Below are positions 37,001-43,979 of a stretch of 64,000 bases of DNA, piece after piece. Origin of the DNA: Acidobacteriota bacterium. Lineage in GTDB: Bacteria > Acidobacteriota > Terriglobia > Bryobacterales > Bryobacteraceae. The translations under genes and the position numbers were made by a program. The stretch spans positions 1-64,000 of the forward strand of contig JANXSF010000109.1 in assembly GCA_025352795.1 (NCBI GenBank), read 5' to 3'. The notes beneath the pieces are model-generated. The model saw nothing but the letters and a program-made list of their open reading frames with translations, was not told where the DNA came from and made no database searches. Positions within the stretch are counted from its first letter, which is position 1; the number at the start of each line of letters is the position of its first letter.

Positions 37001-37582
37001 GTTCGGTCCAACTGCCACCCCATTGCTGTTCCCAGAGATGGCCACTGTACTACCAACCACTGTGTTGGTGTTCAAATCAATGGCGGTCAGACGATTGGAA
37101 ACGGAACTGAGAACAAAGGCTCTGCTTCCATCCAGACTCATGGCCACATCAATCGGAGAAGTACCAGTATCGGTGATGGTAGCGATGACAGTGTCAGTCG
37201 CCGTGTCAATAATGTAAGTACTGTCGCCGACAACCACCAGACGTCGGCCATCGGGCGAGATGGCAAAGGCTTGGCCTTGCCCCAAATTTAATCGCTTGGT
37301 GACGTTGGAGAAGTTAGCACCATCCACAACAATCACAGTGTCACTGGCAGATTTTGCAAGAATATAGTACTTATTCAAAGTTGGATGTGAAAGAACAGCC
37401 GACGCCGCACTTTGCGCGGTGAAAGTTGTGGTCACAATATTCGATTCAGGTTGAATCACGCTCACCAACGGAGAGGTGGACGATGAGTTCGGCAGTAGGA
37501 AAACGTTACGGGCAGAAACGCTTCCAGCGAATAACAAAACAGGTAATAAACAAGTCAGGAGTAGGCGTGGCTTTCGAAGCAT
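34091..37582 (-). CDS. giant exported protein: YVTN-like propeller, Ig-like/invasin repeats, Solibacter C-terminal domain
   Basis: Starting at the ATG 37582, with GAGGG five to six bases upstream, the protein is 1163 residues with signal MLRKPRLLLTCLLPVLLFAG. The first 380 residues have propeller blades (FAISPDGRRLVVVGDSTYI, VAMSLDGSRAFVLSS, VAVGPNGFVYVSA, VVFTSDGRYAVAVNE). Next come several Ig-like (Big_1-type) domains, for example PLQNVPITFSSDN, VSGQTVTYTITQGSG, LPGQTAQFEIVD and PVANAGVAWSISSGSG. The last 220 residues are the Solibacter C-terminal domain (SIVNAASNTPGIAPCGLVNI, FGTNLVP, GEVLRMFATGLGAVSP). It is probably a surface adhesin or structural protein. An in-frame start at 37669 is rejected because it adds non-signal sequence. 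Confidence 0.88.
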   Translation of the reverse strand: MLRKPRLLLTCLLPVLLFAGSVSARNVFLLPNSSSTSPLVSVIQPESNIVTTTFTAQSAASAVLSHPTLNKYYILAKSASDTVIVVDGANFSNVTKRLNLGQGQAFAISPDGRRLVVVGDSTYIIDTATDTVIATITDTGTSPIDVAMSLDGSRAFVLSSVSNRLTAIDLNTNTVVGSTVAISGNSNGVAVGPNGFVYVSATNRLFVIDGKAMTIRNEIPLNARPGKVVFTSDGRYAVAVNETPLTGSTALLFDLASNSLSSTIPNIAPLNPALSSLVVASDNRVYGLSNATQQIYVMSLNPFNIDVGQFGSIGTINNVSYIAATNELPSPKYMFVTTPTSLYRIDLQSNPPNGAGQLNITSNIGGLTFAAQTATGTPTKLIGYNILQSTSIGGTYTPLIIRALDSTGRPLQNVPITFSSDNSGATIQGASVQTNGFGYAQTTVIAPSTSGASFKVTATAAGGALTQDFTLSVGRSTGGGGGGTVASLVIVDGNGQFALENFPLAVPLTTKVVDLQGNPVSGQTVTYTITQGSGTMLPNVNGNSINAVCAGITCTSVTDVNGIAQAGMLASLVLPGNSYSQTTVSATNGTASVNFVVTTVTGVNPTAVRIAPQDGVELSGPAGSTIKGAIQIRVVASGGQQQGQPIPNIGLSVKTALNDPLLGPTASCAGGAALTDATGLATCDLVLGGKLGVDQLRVSIGSALSLGGAGINLRVLPGLPSRITLRQGNNQSGNPGAQLPLAFLAEINDAFGNVLPGQTAQFEIVDAGSITLRNQITVADANGRISALGTLGNAPGPHLLRVRSGTITAAFTFTVNVNVTQLTAVTGDGQTATVGSAFTQSLSVKLLDDGNAPVANAGVAWSISSGSGTLSSATTNTDTNGIASVNVTAGAQAGALTVRASYSNLATSFNLSVRLLGPVFTANSIVNAASNTPGIAPCGLVNIFGTNLVPRVQGTVLANFILGGPLPTILQGVEVLFDTTNAPIYAVSNVNGQEQITVQAPCSLAPGTTSVTIRNGGLTSVSGVPVSRVQPGIFETSDAATGRRYAVLLRSDGSYVTPNNAARRGEVLRMFATGLGAVSPSTDTNRAGVAGQNVVVSTIVGVNDGGVRVVGASYMLGMIGLYVVDFEVPSDTATGTFRSLALALDGGNGNLIYGQGSSIASIQ

Positions 37583-37662
37583 TGAATCCCTCATAAAAGG
37601 TTGGAATGGCGGTGCTGGACGTGCACCAAAGTGATTGGACGTGGGATTGGACAACCAATAAT

Positions 37663-37682
37663 GTACCACTAAATAGTACTAC
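37663..37682. promoter_or_regulatory. partly palindromic GTACCACTAAATAGTACTAC site upstream of the giant gene
   Basis: It lies about 80 bases upstream of the ATG at 37582, in the promoter region. It shares the core ACTAAA with the 14-bp tandem repeats upstream of the next exported gene (39793-39840). The arrangement suggests a common transcription-factor site, but no regulator can be named. Confidence 0.4.
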
Positions 37683-37705
37683 TGGGAAAGGGTGAATACG
37701 TAAAA

Positions 37706-37739
37706 GAAAAGGGGAGAAGCCGAAGCTTCTCCCCTTTTC
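37706..37739 (-). terminator. rho-independent terminator after the exported protein gene
   Basis: A perfect 14-bp stem (GAAAAGGGGAGAAG / CTTCTCCCCTTTTC, 6-base loop) lies about 20 bases after the stop codon at 37759. On the minus strand it ends in a run of T residues. It separates this gene from the giant gene downstream. Confidence 0.92.
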
Positions 37740-37758
37740 GGACTAACAGCAGTTCAGT

Positions 37759-39612
37759 TTAGTGGCCTAAAGATTCAGACGTGAAGCCCGTACGTGAGCT
37801 TGTTGGCGAATCCATGGTCAGAGCCAAATACGCTTCCGAGATCTTCTGCGCACCGACGTCGCTGATGAAAGCGAAGCCATGAGCATATTGGAAGCCGCAC
37901 TGGGCGATCATGTAGCCTTGGAAGCCGGGGGTTGCCGCGAGTCCAAGATTACCACCACTGGACAATGTGAAGAGTAACTGTTGACCGGTAGCAACAACCT
38001 GGGAGGTTTGCGCAGCCGGAGCAGCGCCACCGCCGGTGGTTCCACCGTAGTAGTTAAGCTTACATGAACCAGCCTGAGGAGACGTGCCAAACGGATCGGT
38101 CGAAGTGTTGCTGATTGCAACGCCCGAGTCAAAGCCGAGTTGGTTTGTCAGGAAGGGGAACAGGATGTTTGTGGTACAGCTGTTGATCGGCACCAGGTTG
38201 TTGCTGGTGGATGTATCAGCGAACCGAGGAAGCGGAGCCGAGGACGAAGCCGTGGACACCGTGCTGATTGGAGCAAAGTTCAGGTTGACTGTTGGGGTAC
38301 CAAGACCTGGCAAGCTAGCCGAGGTATTAGCAGCATAGGCCAAGATAACTGCCACTTTCACAGTTTCCTGTGCAAGCGGATCAGCGTTCATGACTTCCCA
38401 AACTGCAACGCCGGAACCGTTAGACAAGCTAACAGGAGCGATTGCACCAGTGGAGCTGGAAGTAATCGTAGCAGCCGAGAAAGAGCCTGCACCGTTAGCG
38501 TCTGTGGAGACCAAACGTACTACAGGGCCATTCGCGAGACTGATCGAATTGCCGTTGAAGAAGCTGATCACGTTGTCGTTGCTATCTGTGGTAACAACAC
38601 TGTCAACTGAAACATACAAGCTAACGCCCGCTGGCACGTTGTTGAAACGAGCCATCAGACGAGTTCCGTGGTCAGCCAAACCAGCAGCGTTGAGGCCATT
38701 GGTGGATGGGAAACCCGAATTGTAGAATCCAGTTTCTGTGTTGTAGATGGAGCCAGGGGAATTCTGATTAGACGGAGTTGGTGAAACATCAGCCGAGGTA
38801 CCCAAAGACGCGTTGCGGCGTTTGAATGAGCTGGCAAATCCTTCACGGAACCGTAGAACCGAAGTTGCTGAGTTCTGAAGCGCCCTGGAACTATCTGTGG
38901 ACAAGTTCCTGTTTTCGTTAACGCACTGCAGAAGAACCTTACCCGATGTGTTGACACGAGAAACAACCATTCCTGGCTGAATGAAGGCGACTGTCTGCTG
39001 TGGGTTGTTGATCGGCACTGAGGTGGTACCTGTTGCCGAAACATACATCACGATCTGGGTTGGAATCAATGTGGATGAAGTTCCCAATTGGTTCGCATTT
39101 GCACGCACATTGGTGATGCGGATAATACGAGTACCAGTGGTGCCAGGAGCTTCGATCGGAACACCGAGCCATACCAGTGTGTTAGGACCGGATTGACGGC
39201 CCTGGAATACGTTCTGGTTAGGACCGTTGAGGTAATTCACGCCTGTGCCTGTCCCGACTAAAGGGCAAACAGCAATTGTGCAAGGGTTCTGCTGAGCGGC
39301 GTTTGGTTCGTCGATCATCAGCAATGCTTCAGAGAAAGGGTCACTGACCAGACGGCTGGTGACATTGGTGTTCAAAAAGATTTGAACGTTAACTTGGGGC
39401 ACTGTGCCGCCGGCGACCGTCGAAACGCCACCATTGCAGTTCAGCACCAAATCACCAACTAGTTCCGCCAAACCTTCGGCGCGGACTAGTGGTGGGACAC
39501 CAGCATTCGATGTACAGCTGAATGCAGGGTTAGACTGGGCATTAACAGCGGAAGCCGAAATAATTAGGGCCGCTACTGCGAATACCGGAAACAACTTGCG
39601 AAAATCTGCCAT
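37759..39612 (-). CDS. exported protein of an acidobacterial family, function unknown
   Basis: The ATG at 39612 has GGAG upstream and gives 617 residues with signal MADFRKLFPVFAVAALIISASAVNA. A start at 39711 would add 33 non-signal residues. The N-terminal part reads VPPLVRAEGLAELVGDLVLNC and PQVNVQIFLNTNVTSR. The C-terminal part reads ILFPFLTNQLGFDSGVAISN, GYMIAQCGFQYAHGFAFISD and ends TSESLGH. Such proteins recur in Solibacter-type genomes, but no domain name or function is established. It is Ser/Thr-rich and cysteine-poor in the middle. It has its own promoter region and terminator, so it is a single-gene unit. Confidence 0.8.
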   Translation of the reverse strand: MADFRKLFPVFAVAALIISASAVNAQSNPAFSCTSNAGVPPLVRAEGLAELVGDLVLNCNGGVSTVAGGTVPQVNVQIFLNTNVTSRLVSDPFSEALLMIDEPNAAQQNPCTIAVCPLVGTGTGVNYLNGPNQNVFQGRQSGPNTLVWLGVPIEAPGTTGTRIIRITNVRANANQLGTSSTLIPTQIVMYVSATGTTSVPINNPQQTVAFIQPGMVVSRVNTSGKVLLQCVNENRNLSTDSSRALQNSATSVLRFREGFASSFKRRNASLGTSADVSPTPSNQNSPGSIYNTETGFYNSGFPSTNGLNAAGLADHGTRLMARFNNVPAGVSLYVSVDSVVTTDSNDNVISFFNGNSISLANGPVVRLVSTDANGAGSFSAATITSSSTGAIAPVSLSNGSGVAVWEVMNADPLAQETVKVAVILAYAANTSASLPGLGTPTVNLNFAPISTVSTASSSAPLPRFADTSTSNNLVPINSCTTNILFPFLTNQLGFDSGVAISNTSTDPFGTSPQAGSCKLNYYGGTTGGGAAPAAQTSQVVATGQQLLFTLSSGGNLGLAATPGFQGYMIAQCGFQYAHGFAFISDVGAQKISEAYLALTMDSPTSSRTGFTSESLGH

Positions 39613-40036
39613 TTCCTTCTCCTTGTGGAAATCAAATTGAATTGAGGGAAGTATTGTTTTAACCTTAGTGGTTAGACTTGCTGTTCTACGTACGGCTGGT
39701 CCGCTGAACACCGAACTGCTTGGCGTTCATTTTTTCGTAACCAACTGTGTATCGTGTGCAAGTTCTTCTTTTTATTCTGAATACTGCTTACTACTAAACC
39801 TGTATTACTAAACCTGTATTACTAAATCGGTACAACTAAAATCTTAAAGCCTGAGTGGCCGAAGCCAGTACAATTCATAGCATCACGACCACGGCTAAGT
39901 CAAGTTTACAATCCTGACTCAAGGGAGGCCACCATCACTACTTGGTACCATAGACTGGTAGGCCTATGATCACCAACTAGTACTGTACCTCATTTTTCCT
40001 TCCAGATGCAAGAATCTTTTAGCCTATTAACCATAA
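39613..40036. promoter_or_regulatory. 424-bp upstream region of the exported gene, with repeated motifs
   Basis: No gene is seen. On the minus strand it is the 5' region of the 37759-39612 gene. It contains the tandem repeat at 39793-39840 and two short near-palindromes (GGTACCATAGACTGGTA, 39951-39967, and ACTAGTACTGTACC at about 39977-39990). The long leader suggests a regulated promoter. Confidence 0.5.
39793..39840. repeat. 14-bp tandem repeat (ACTAAACCTGTATT), two exact copies plus degenerate ones
   Basis: Two identical units (39793-39806 and 39807-39820) are followed by ACTAAATCGGTACA and a partial ACTAAA. A 14-bp period is about one and a third helical turns. The position is about 180-230 bases upstream of the ATG at 39612. 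It could be an array of transcription-factor sites. Confidence 0.75.
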
Positions 40037-43000
40037 TTACTGAACCGAAACATCCACCGGCAGGCTGACTGCGCCGCCTTGACGTAACGAAAGCGGCAAG
40101 TCCAACCCAGGCGGCATACTCACCGGCAACATCACATTCACCTGATACAGCCCAATAAAATTCGGCGTCAAACCGGCAAAGAAAGGATTCAATGCTGTCC
40201 CATTCAAAGTTACCGTCACCGGTCTCACCGTGACATTCAAACTTCCCGATGCCGTCACCGAGCCCAGCCCTGTGCAATATATGACAATCGCCTGACCCCG
40301 TCGGCCCGGCGTGGATGACGAATTAATCCGCCCATCCTGATTCACAATTGCCCCTTGCCTTGCGTCCAAACGAAACACCGCTGGCGCATTTTCCAACACC
40401 GATATTTGCGATTCCCCAACTCCAAACGGCGAACGCAATTGCAATGTATGCGAGCCCGGCGGCAGATCCAGCGGAATTTGCGCGTTCACTTGAAACGGCG
40501 TGGCGATCAATACCGGCGCATCCACTCCGCTCACCGTCACGGTAGTCTTGCCACCATCACGAGCCAGACCGATTCCGAAAATTGACACCAGGCCGCCAGG
40601 AGCGATATCGGTGGTGAAGCTGGCCGCACTAACCACGGATTCCGTCCTAAAACTGGCCTCCAGCGGCGAAGGCTCCCATTGGGTACCCGGTCGGGCAATG
40701 CGGAAGGCACCGGCTTTGCTACCGTTTAGATCGGTACGACTGGTAGGAACGCCCAGGTCCGTCACCGAACCCTGATAATTATCGGCAGCCGTCAGATTCA
40801 GTTGATACAGCGATTGCACCCCATCGCAGTATCGAAAGTGAAGATTGCCCGCAGCACCGGGCACATCGAAATTAGCGCCACAAGTTCCGGATGGCGAAGC
40901 GATTTGCACTTCGGCAGAAGTGACCACCAGAAATCCAGGTTCAGCAGGAGTGCGCGGCAATATGCGCAGCGCTCCGGCCAGGGTCGCCTTGTAACTTACA
41001 CCCGCCAGCGAAAATCCGTTGACGTAATCATTCAGGTTAGTCCGTGAGTAGGCGGCGCTGGGGTCCAAAATAGTCACTCCACCATCGGAGGCCAAGCCTG
41101 TGGCCACTACAGAATGATATTTCCCGGCACCCATGGAAAGCGATATCAACAACGGATTGCCTTGGCCCAACTGGTCACGAATAGAACTGATCGTAGCGGG
41201 AACCGCTGCAAGTTCCAGATTGCCAGAAACCAAATTGGCTAACCGCCATAAGTTGGGGACGGTGGTGCTGGCATCTGGACGAATGACGCCATCGCACAAA
41301 TCGGCACCTTGGTTATCTACGGAACAGAATCCTTTTAAGTAGTTTTCCAGCAGAGAAGTGGTGAACACTCCGTTTGTGGTGGTCAGTTCGCCACGATCCT
41401 GATAATACTTCAGCAGCATGGCGGCACTGGCGTACAGCGGATCTCCAGTAGTGGTCTGCCGGGTTAATCCAGTAAGGGTAGACGGGATGGAAAGGGCGCT
41501 AAAAGTCACAATTTGCCTCAATGCTTCTGCTGTGGCACGCGCTACACCTTCACTGGACGGCAGGCGCAATAAGGCAGATGCAGATCCGTCGATCCCCGTA
41601 ATTACCGTCGCTGGAGAAATGCTGGAACCAGGGGAGGCAATGAAAGTGACTGAAACGCCGGAAAGCGGATTGCCGGAATCGTCATGCAGAATCACCCGTA
41701 ACGGGGAGGCCAGCACGGAACCGGGCAGCCCGGTTTGCCCATCTCCCGATGCTTTTTGCAGAATCAGCTTGGCATCGGCGGTGGCTTTAATGTTGTACAG
41801 GCCATCGGCAATTGTAGTGGCACTGGCGGTATCCACCACGTGGACTCGAACTATGGAAGTGGTGGCTGTGGAGGGGACATATACGTCCCAAGTGTAGGCA
41901 CCTGTATCGGTTCTAACAGTGAAGTCCTGTTGACCAGTAACAGAAATGCGCAAATTAGCCCCAGCGCTGAAACCACCCACGGAAAGACGAACTCGACTGC
42001 CCGCCACCACTGTGGATGGAGTGGCCAGCACGTTCGGCTTACGAGGATTTTCAATGGCTTTGGCCGCCTGATCCGTAGCGGCATACTGCATGTAGCCGCC
42101 CTCAAAATCCTGACGTCGAATTCCAGCGCTAGTGAATTCATCGTTGGTGGGTGCTCCAAATTTACCGTTAGCCCCACCTAGCGATTCATAAAAGGTATTG
42201 ATCAATCCGGTGGTCACGCGACTGGCAGCAGCGTTTTGAGCCAGGTACAGCGAGCCATTGCGAAAGGTCTGACGGACTCCAGAAGTTGCGGCGAAGGTAA
42301 AGAAGGAGGTGGCTTCGGCCAGCGGCGCGCCCAGAATTCCGGTTTCGTAACCAAGGATCGCCCATTTGGAAAGAATCGACCCACTGACCAGGCGAACCGG
42401 TGTACCGGCCAACGCCCCACCCTCGAAATTCTGTCGACCGTTCGGGGTAGCGTCGGCCGCTGGATAGGCCAAAGTTCCCGTACCGCCGCCGCGCGCTTCC
42501 CAACCTGCAAGTAAATTCCCGCTGACCACGTAAGCCTGGGCTGAACGGTCTGGCAATGCCAACACTAAACGAGCCCCGCTATCTAAGATGGCAAATTCCT
42601 GTAAATATCCTGTTCCAGAACGGCGCACAGGAGTTGCCGTGGGCAATTTCAAACTCAGCCGATTGCGGGAAACCGCATCAATAAAGGATTGCGAAATGGT
42701 GGAGGACGGCGCGCCTTCTCCTACCTGGCAGCAAGGCGCACTGACAAAAACCGTTATCTGCTGGCTCAATTTGCCTTCACTGGTAGCGTTGATAGTAGCC
42801 ACACCGCCACTGAGGGCTTTCAAGGTCGCAGAGTAACCGTTGGGCTGAATAGACACCACCCGTCCGTTGGTGGTGGTCCAATTCACTACCCGATCGGTAA
42901 GTTCATTGCCATTCACTGCTTTGACGGTGGCTGTTAATTTGTAGCTATCGTTGAGGTTCAAACGGACGGTGGCGGTGGAAGGCGTTACGGTAATCAGACT

Positions 43001-43825
43001 CACTGGCAGGCGTAACGATGCGGAATTGGAAGGGTCGTACTCAATGGAACCGCCCTCAAACGATTGCCGCTTGTTTCCGTTAGGAAGCACCAGCACATCG
43101 CCCGTAGGCAGACCCAAAATACCGGTGATGCCGCCATTGGCAACATAAATATCGTAAATCGGCTGGCGAACAGACATCAACTTGCCGCTAAATTGCCCGG
43201 CAGTGACATTAAAAAGAGCGCCTTGGGAAAAATATTGCCCGGTGGCCACACTTCCGCCCGTTGAAGTCACAACTGCTTCCGCCGATGCCGCCGCGCCGAA
43301 AACAGTCACCCCGCTTTGGCTCAGCCAATAGCTATAGAAAGGATCGCGAACGGTGTAATTCACACCAGAGGCATAGGCGAACAGGGCATATTTCTTATCG
43401 AACATCTGGAACGTACAACTGCCGCTGGAAGCAGGACAAATGGCGGTATCCATAATAGGATAGCCCGCCGTACCCACGCCAACGGTATTGAAATAGCTAT
43501 ACAAAGCCGACTGCATTTGAAAAGTATCAATAGAATCGTCGGCAAGTACCGTGCTGAGGCTGGCCTTGACGATGGCCAATTTTACGCCGGAGGTTTTATT
43601 GGGGTCGTTAAATTCCTGAACATAGCCGGTGGTCCCCAGCTTTTTTACATCGGCGATGGGCGGCAGTGAGACTAAGGTATAGAAAGCGTTGCGAAAGTAG
43701 GCGTTGATGAACCGCTGCCGGATAGCCTCATTCGGCGCCCCCGTGCCCACGTCAGTAGTGGTCGATTGGCTATAGGCAACCAGCAAGGCGCAAGAACAAA
43801 GTAGGAATGGGCGAAGAATCTTCAT
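40037..43825 (-). CDS. giant exported protein: LGFP-like repeats, Big domains, C39-like domain without Cys, Solibacter C-terminal domain
   Basis: The 1262-residue protein has a signal peptide (FLLCSCALLVAYSQS). LGFP-like repeats (SGVTVFGAAAS, GGITGILGLPTGD, GGGTGTLAYPAAD, GYETGILGAPLAE, GGANGKFGAPTND) occupy residues 165-245 and 440-560. A Big_2-like domain spans about 278-362, and a Big_1-like one about 690-780. Residues about 786-945 resemble a papain-like C39 peptidase (DPLYASAAMLLKYYQ, NPLLISLS, KYHSVVATG, ILDP), but Pro sits where the nucleophile Cys is expected. Residues 1060-1262 are the Solibacter C-terminal domain. LGFP repeats often bind cell-wall polymers, so this is likely a wall- or surface-associated binding protein. 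Confidence 0.85.
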   Translation of the reverse strand: MKILRPFLLCSCALLVAYSQSTTTDVGTGAPNEAIRQRFINAYFRNAFYTLVSLPPIADVKKLGTTGYVQEFNDPNKTSGVKLAIVKASLSTVLADDSIDTFQMQSALYSYFNTVGVGTAGYPIMDTAICPASSGSCTFQMFDKKYALFAYASGVNYTVRDPFYSYWLSQSGVTVFGAAASAEAVVTSTGGSVATGQYFSQGALFNVTAGQFSGKLMSVRQPIYDIYVANGGITGILGLPTGDVLVLPNGNKRQSFEGGSIEYDPSNSASLRLPVSLITVTPSTATVRLNLNDSYKLTATVKAVNGNELTDRVVNWTTTNGRVVSIQPNGYSATLKALSGGVATINATSEGKLSQQITVFVSAPCCQVGEGAPSSTISQSFIDAVSRNRLSLKLPTATPVRRSGTGYLQEFAILDSGARLVLALPDRSAQAYVVSGNLLAGWEARGGGTGTLAYPAADATPNGRQNFEGGALAGTPVRLVSGSILSKWAILGYETGILGAPLAEATSFFTFAATSGVRQTFRNGSLYLAQNAAASRVTTGLINTFYESLGGANGKFGAPTNDEFTSAGIRRQDFEGGYMQYAATDQAAKAIENPRKPNVLATPSTVVAGSRVRLSVGGFSAGANLRISVTGQQDFTVRTDTGAYTWDVYVPSTATTSIVRVHVVDTASATTIADGLYNIKATADAKLILQKASGDGQTGLPGSVLASPLRVILHDDSGNPLSGVSVTFIASPGSSISPATVITGIDGSASALLRLPSSEGVARATAEALRQIVTFSALSIPSTLTGLTRQTTTGDPLYASAAMLLKYYQDRGELTTTNGVFTTSLLENYLKGFCSVDNQGADLCDGVIRPDASTTVPNLWRLANLVSGNLELAAVPATISSIRDQLGQGNPLLISLSMGAGKYHSVVATGLASDGGVTILDPSAAYSRTNLNDYVNGFSLAGVSYKATLAGALRILPRTPAEPGFLVVTSAEVQIASPSGTCGANFDVPGAAGNLHFRYCDGVQSLYQLNLTAADNYQGSVTDLGVPTSRTDLNGSKAGAFRIARPGTQWEPSPLEASFRTESVVSAASFTTDIAPGGLVSIFGIGLARDGGKTTVTVSGVDAPVLIATPFQVNAQIPLDLPPGSHTLQLRSPFGVGESQISVLENAPAVFRLDARQGAIVNQDGRINSSSTPGRRGQAIVIYCTGLGSVTASGSLNVTVRPVTVTLNGTALNPFFAGLTPNFIGLYQVNVMLPVSMPPGLDLPLSLRQGGAVSLPVDVSVQ

Positions 43826-43901
43826 TGAAATCGGAGCCGGCTCAAAGAGATTTTAACCCGGTATGGGCTGGCAAGTCTCGAAAAGGTGCATTTTCGAAGT
43901 G

Positions 43902-43923
43902 GGACAGGCATCCTTGCCTGTCC
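43902..43923. repeat. short hairpin repeat, family B, copy 1
   Basis: GGACAGGCATCCTTGCCTGTCC folds as a 9-10-bp hairpin. It sits between the stop of gspD and the start of the giant LGFP gene. A near-identical hairpin is at 47568-47590, and a half-site (GGATGCCTGTCC) at 14584. On the minus strand it follows gspD and could end its transcript, although the adjacent T-run lies on the other side (TTTTAAAA, 43925-43932). Confidence 0.7.
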
Positions 43924-43979
43924 TGTTTTAAAAATATATGAGCATTTGGCAGTGATGCAATGAAAGACAGTCAAGGTTA

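Noticed and set aside
43902-43923. Family B hairpin as terminator of gspD
   Set aside because: The stem is good, but no U-run follows on the minus strand, and the same hairpin also occurs inside the operon at 47568; it is better described as a repeat.
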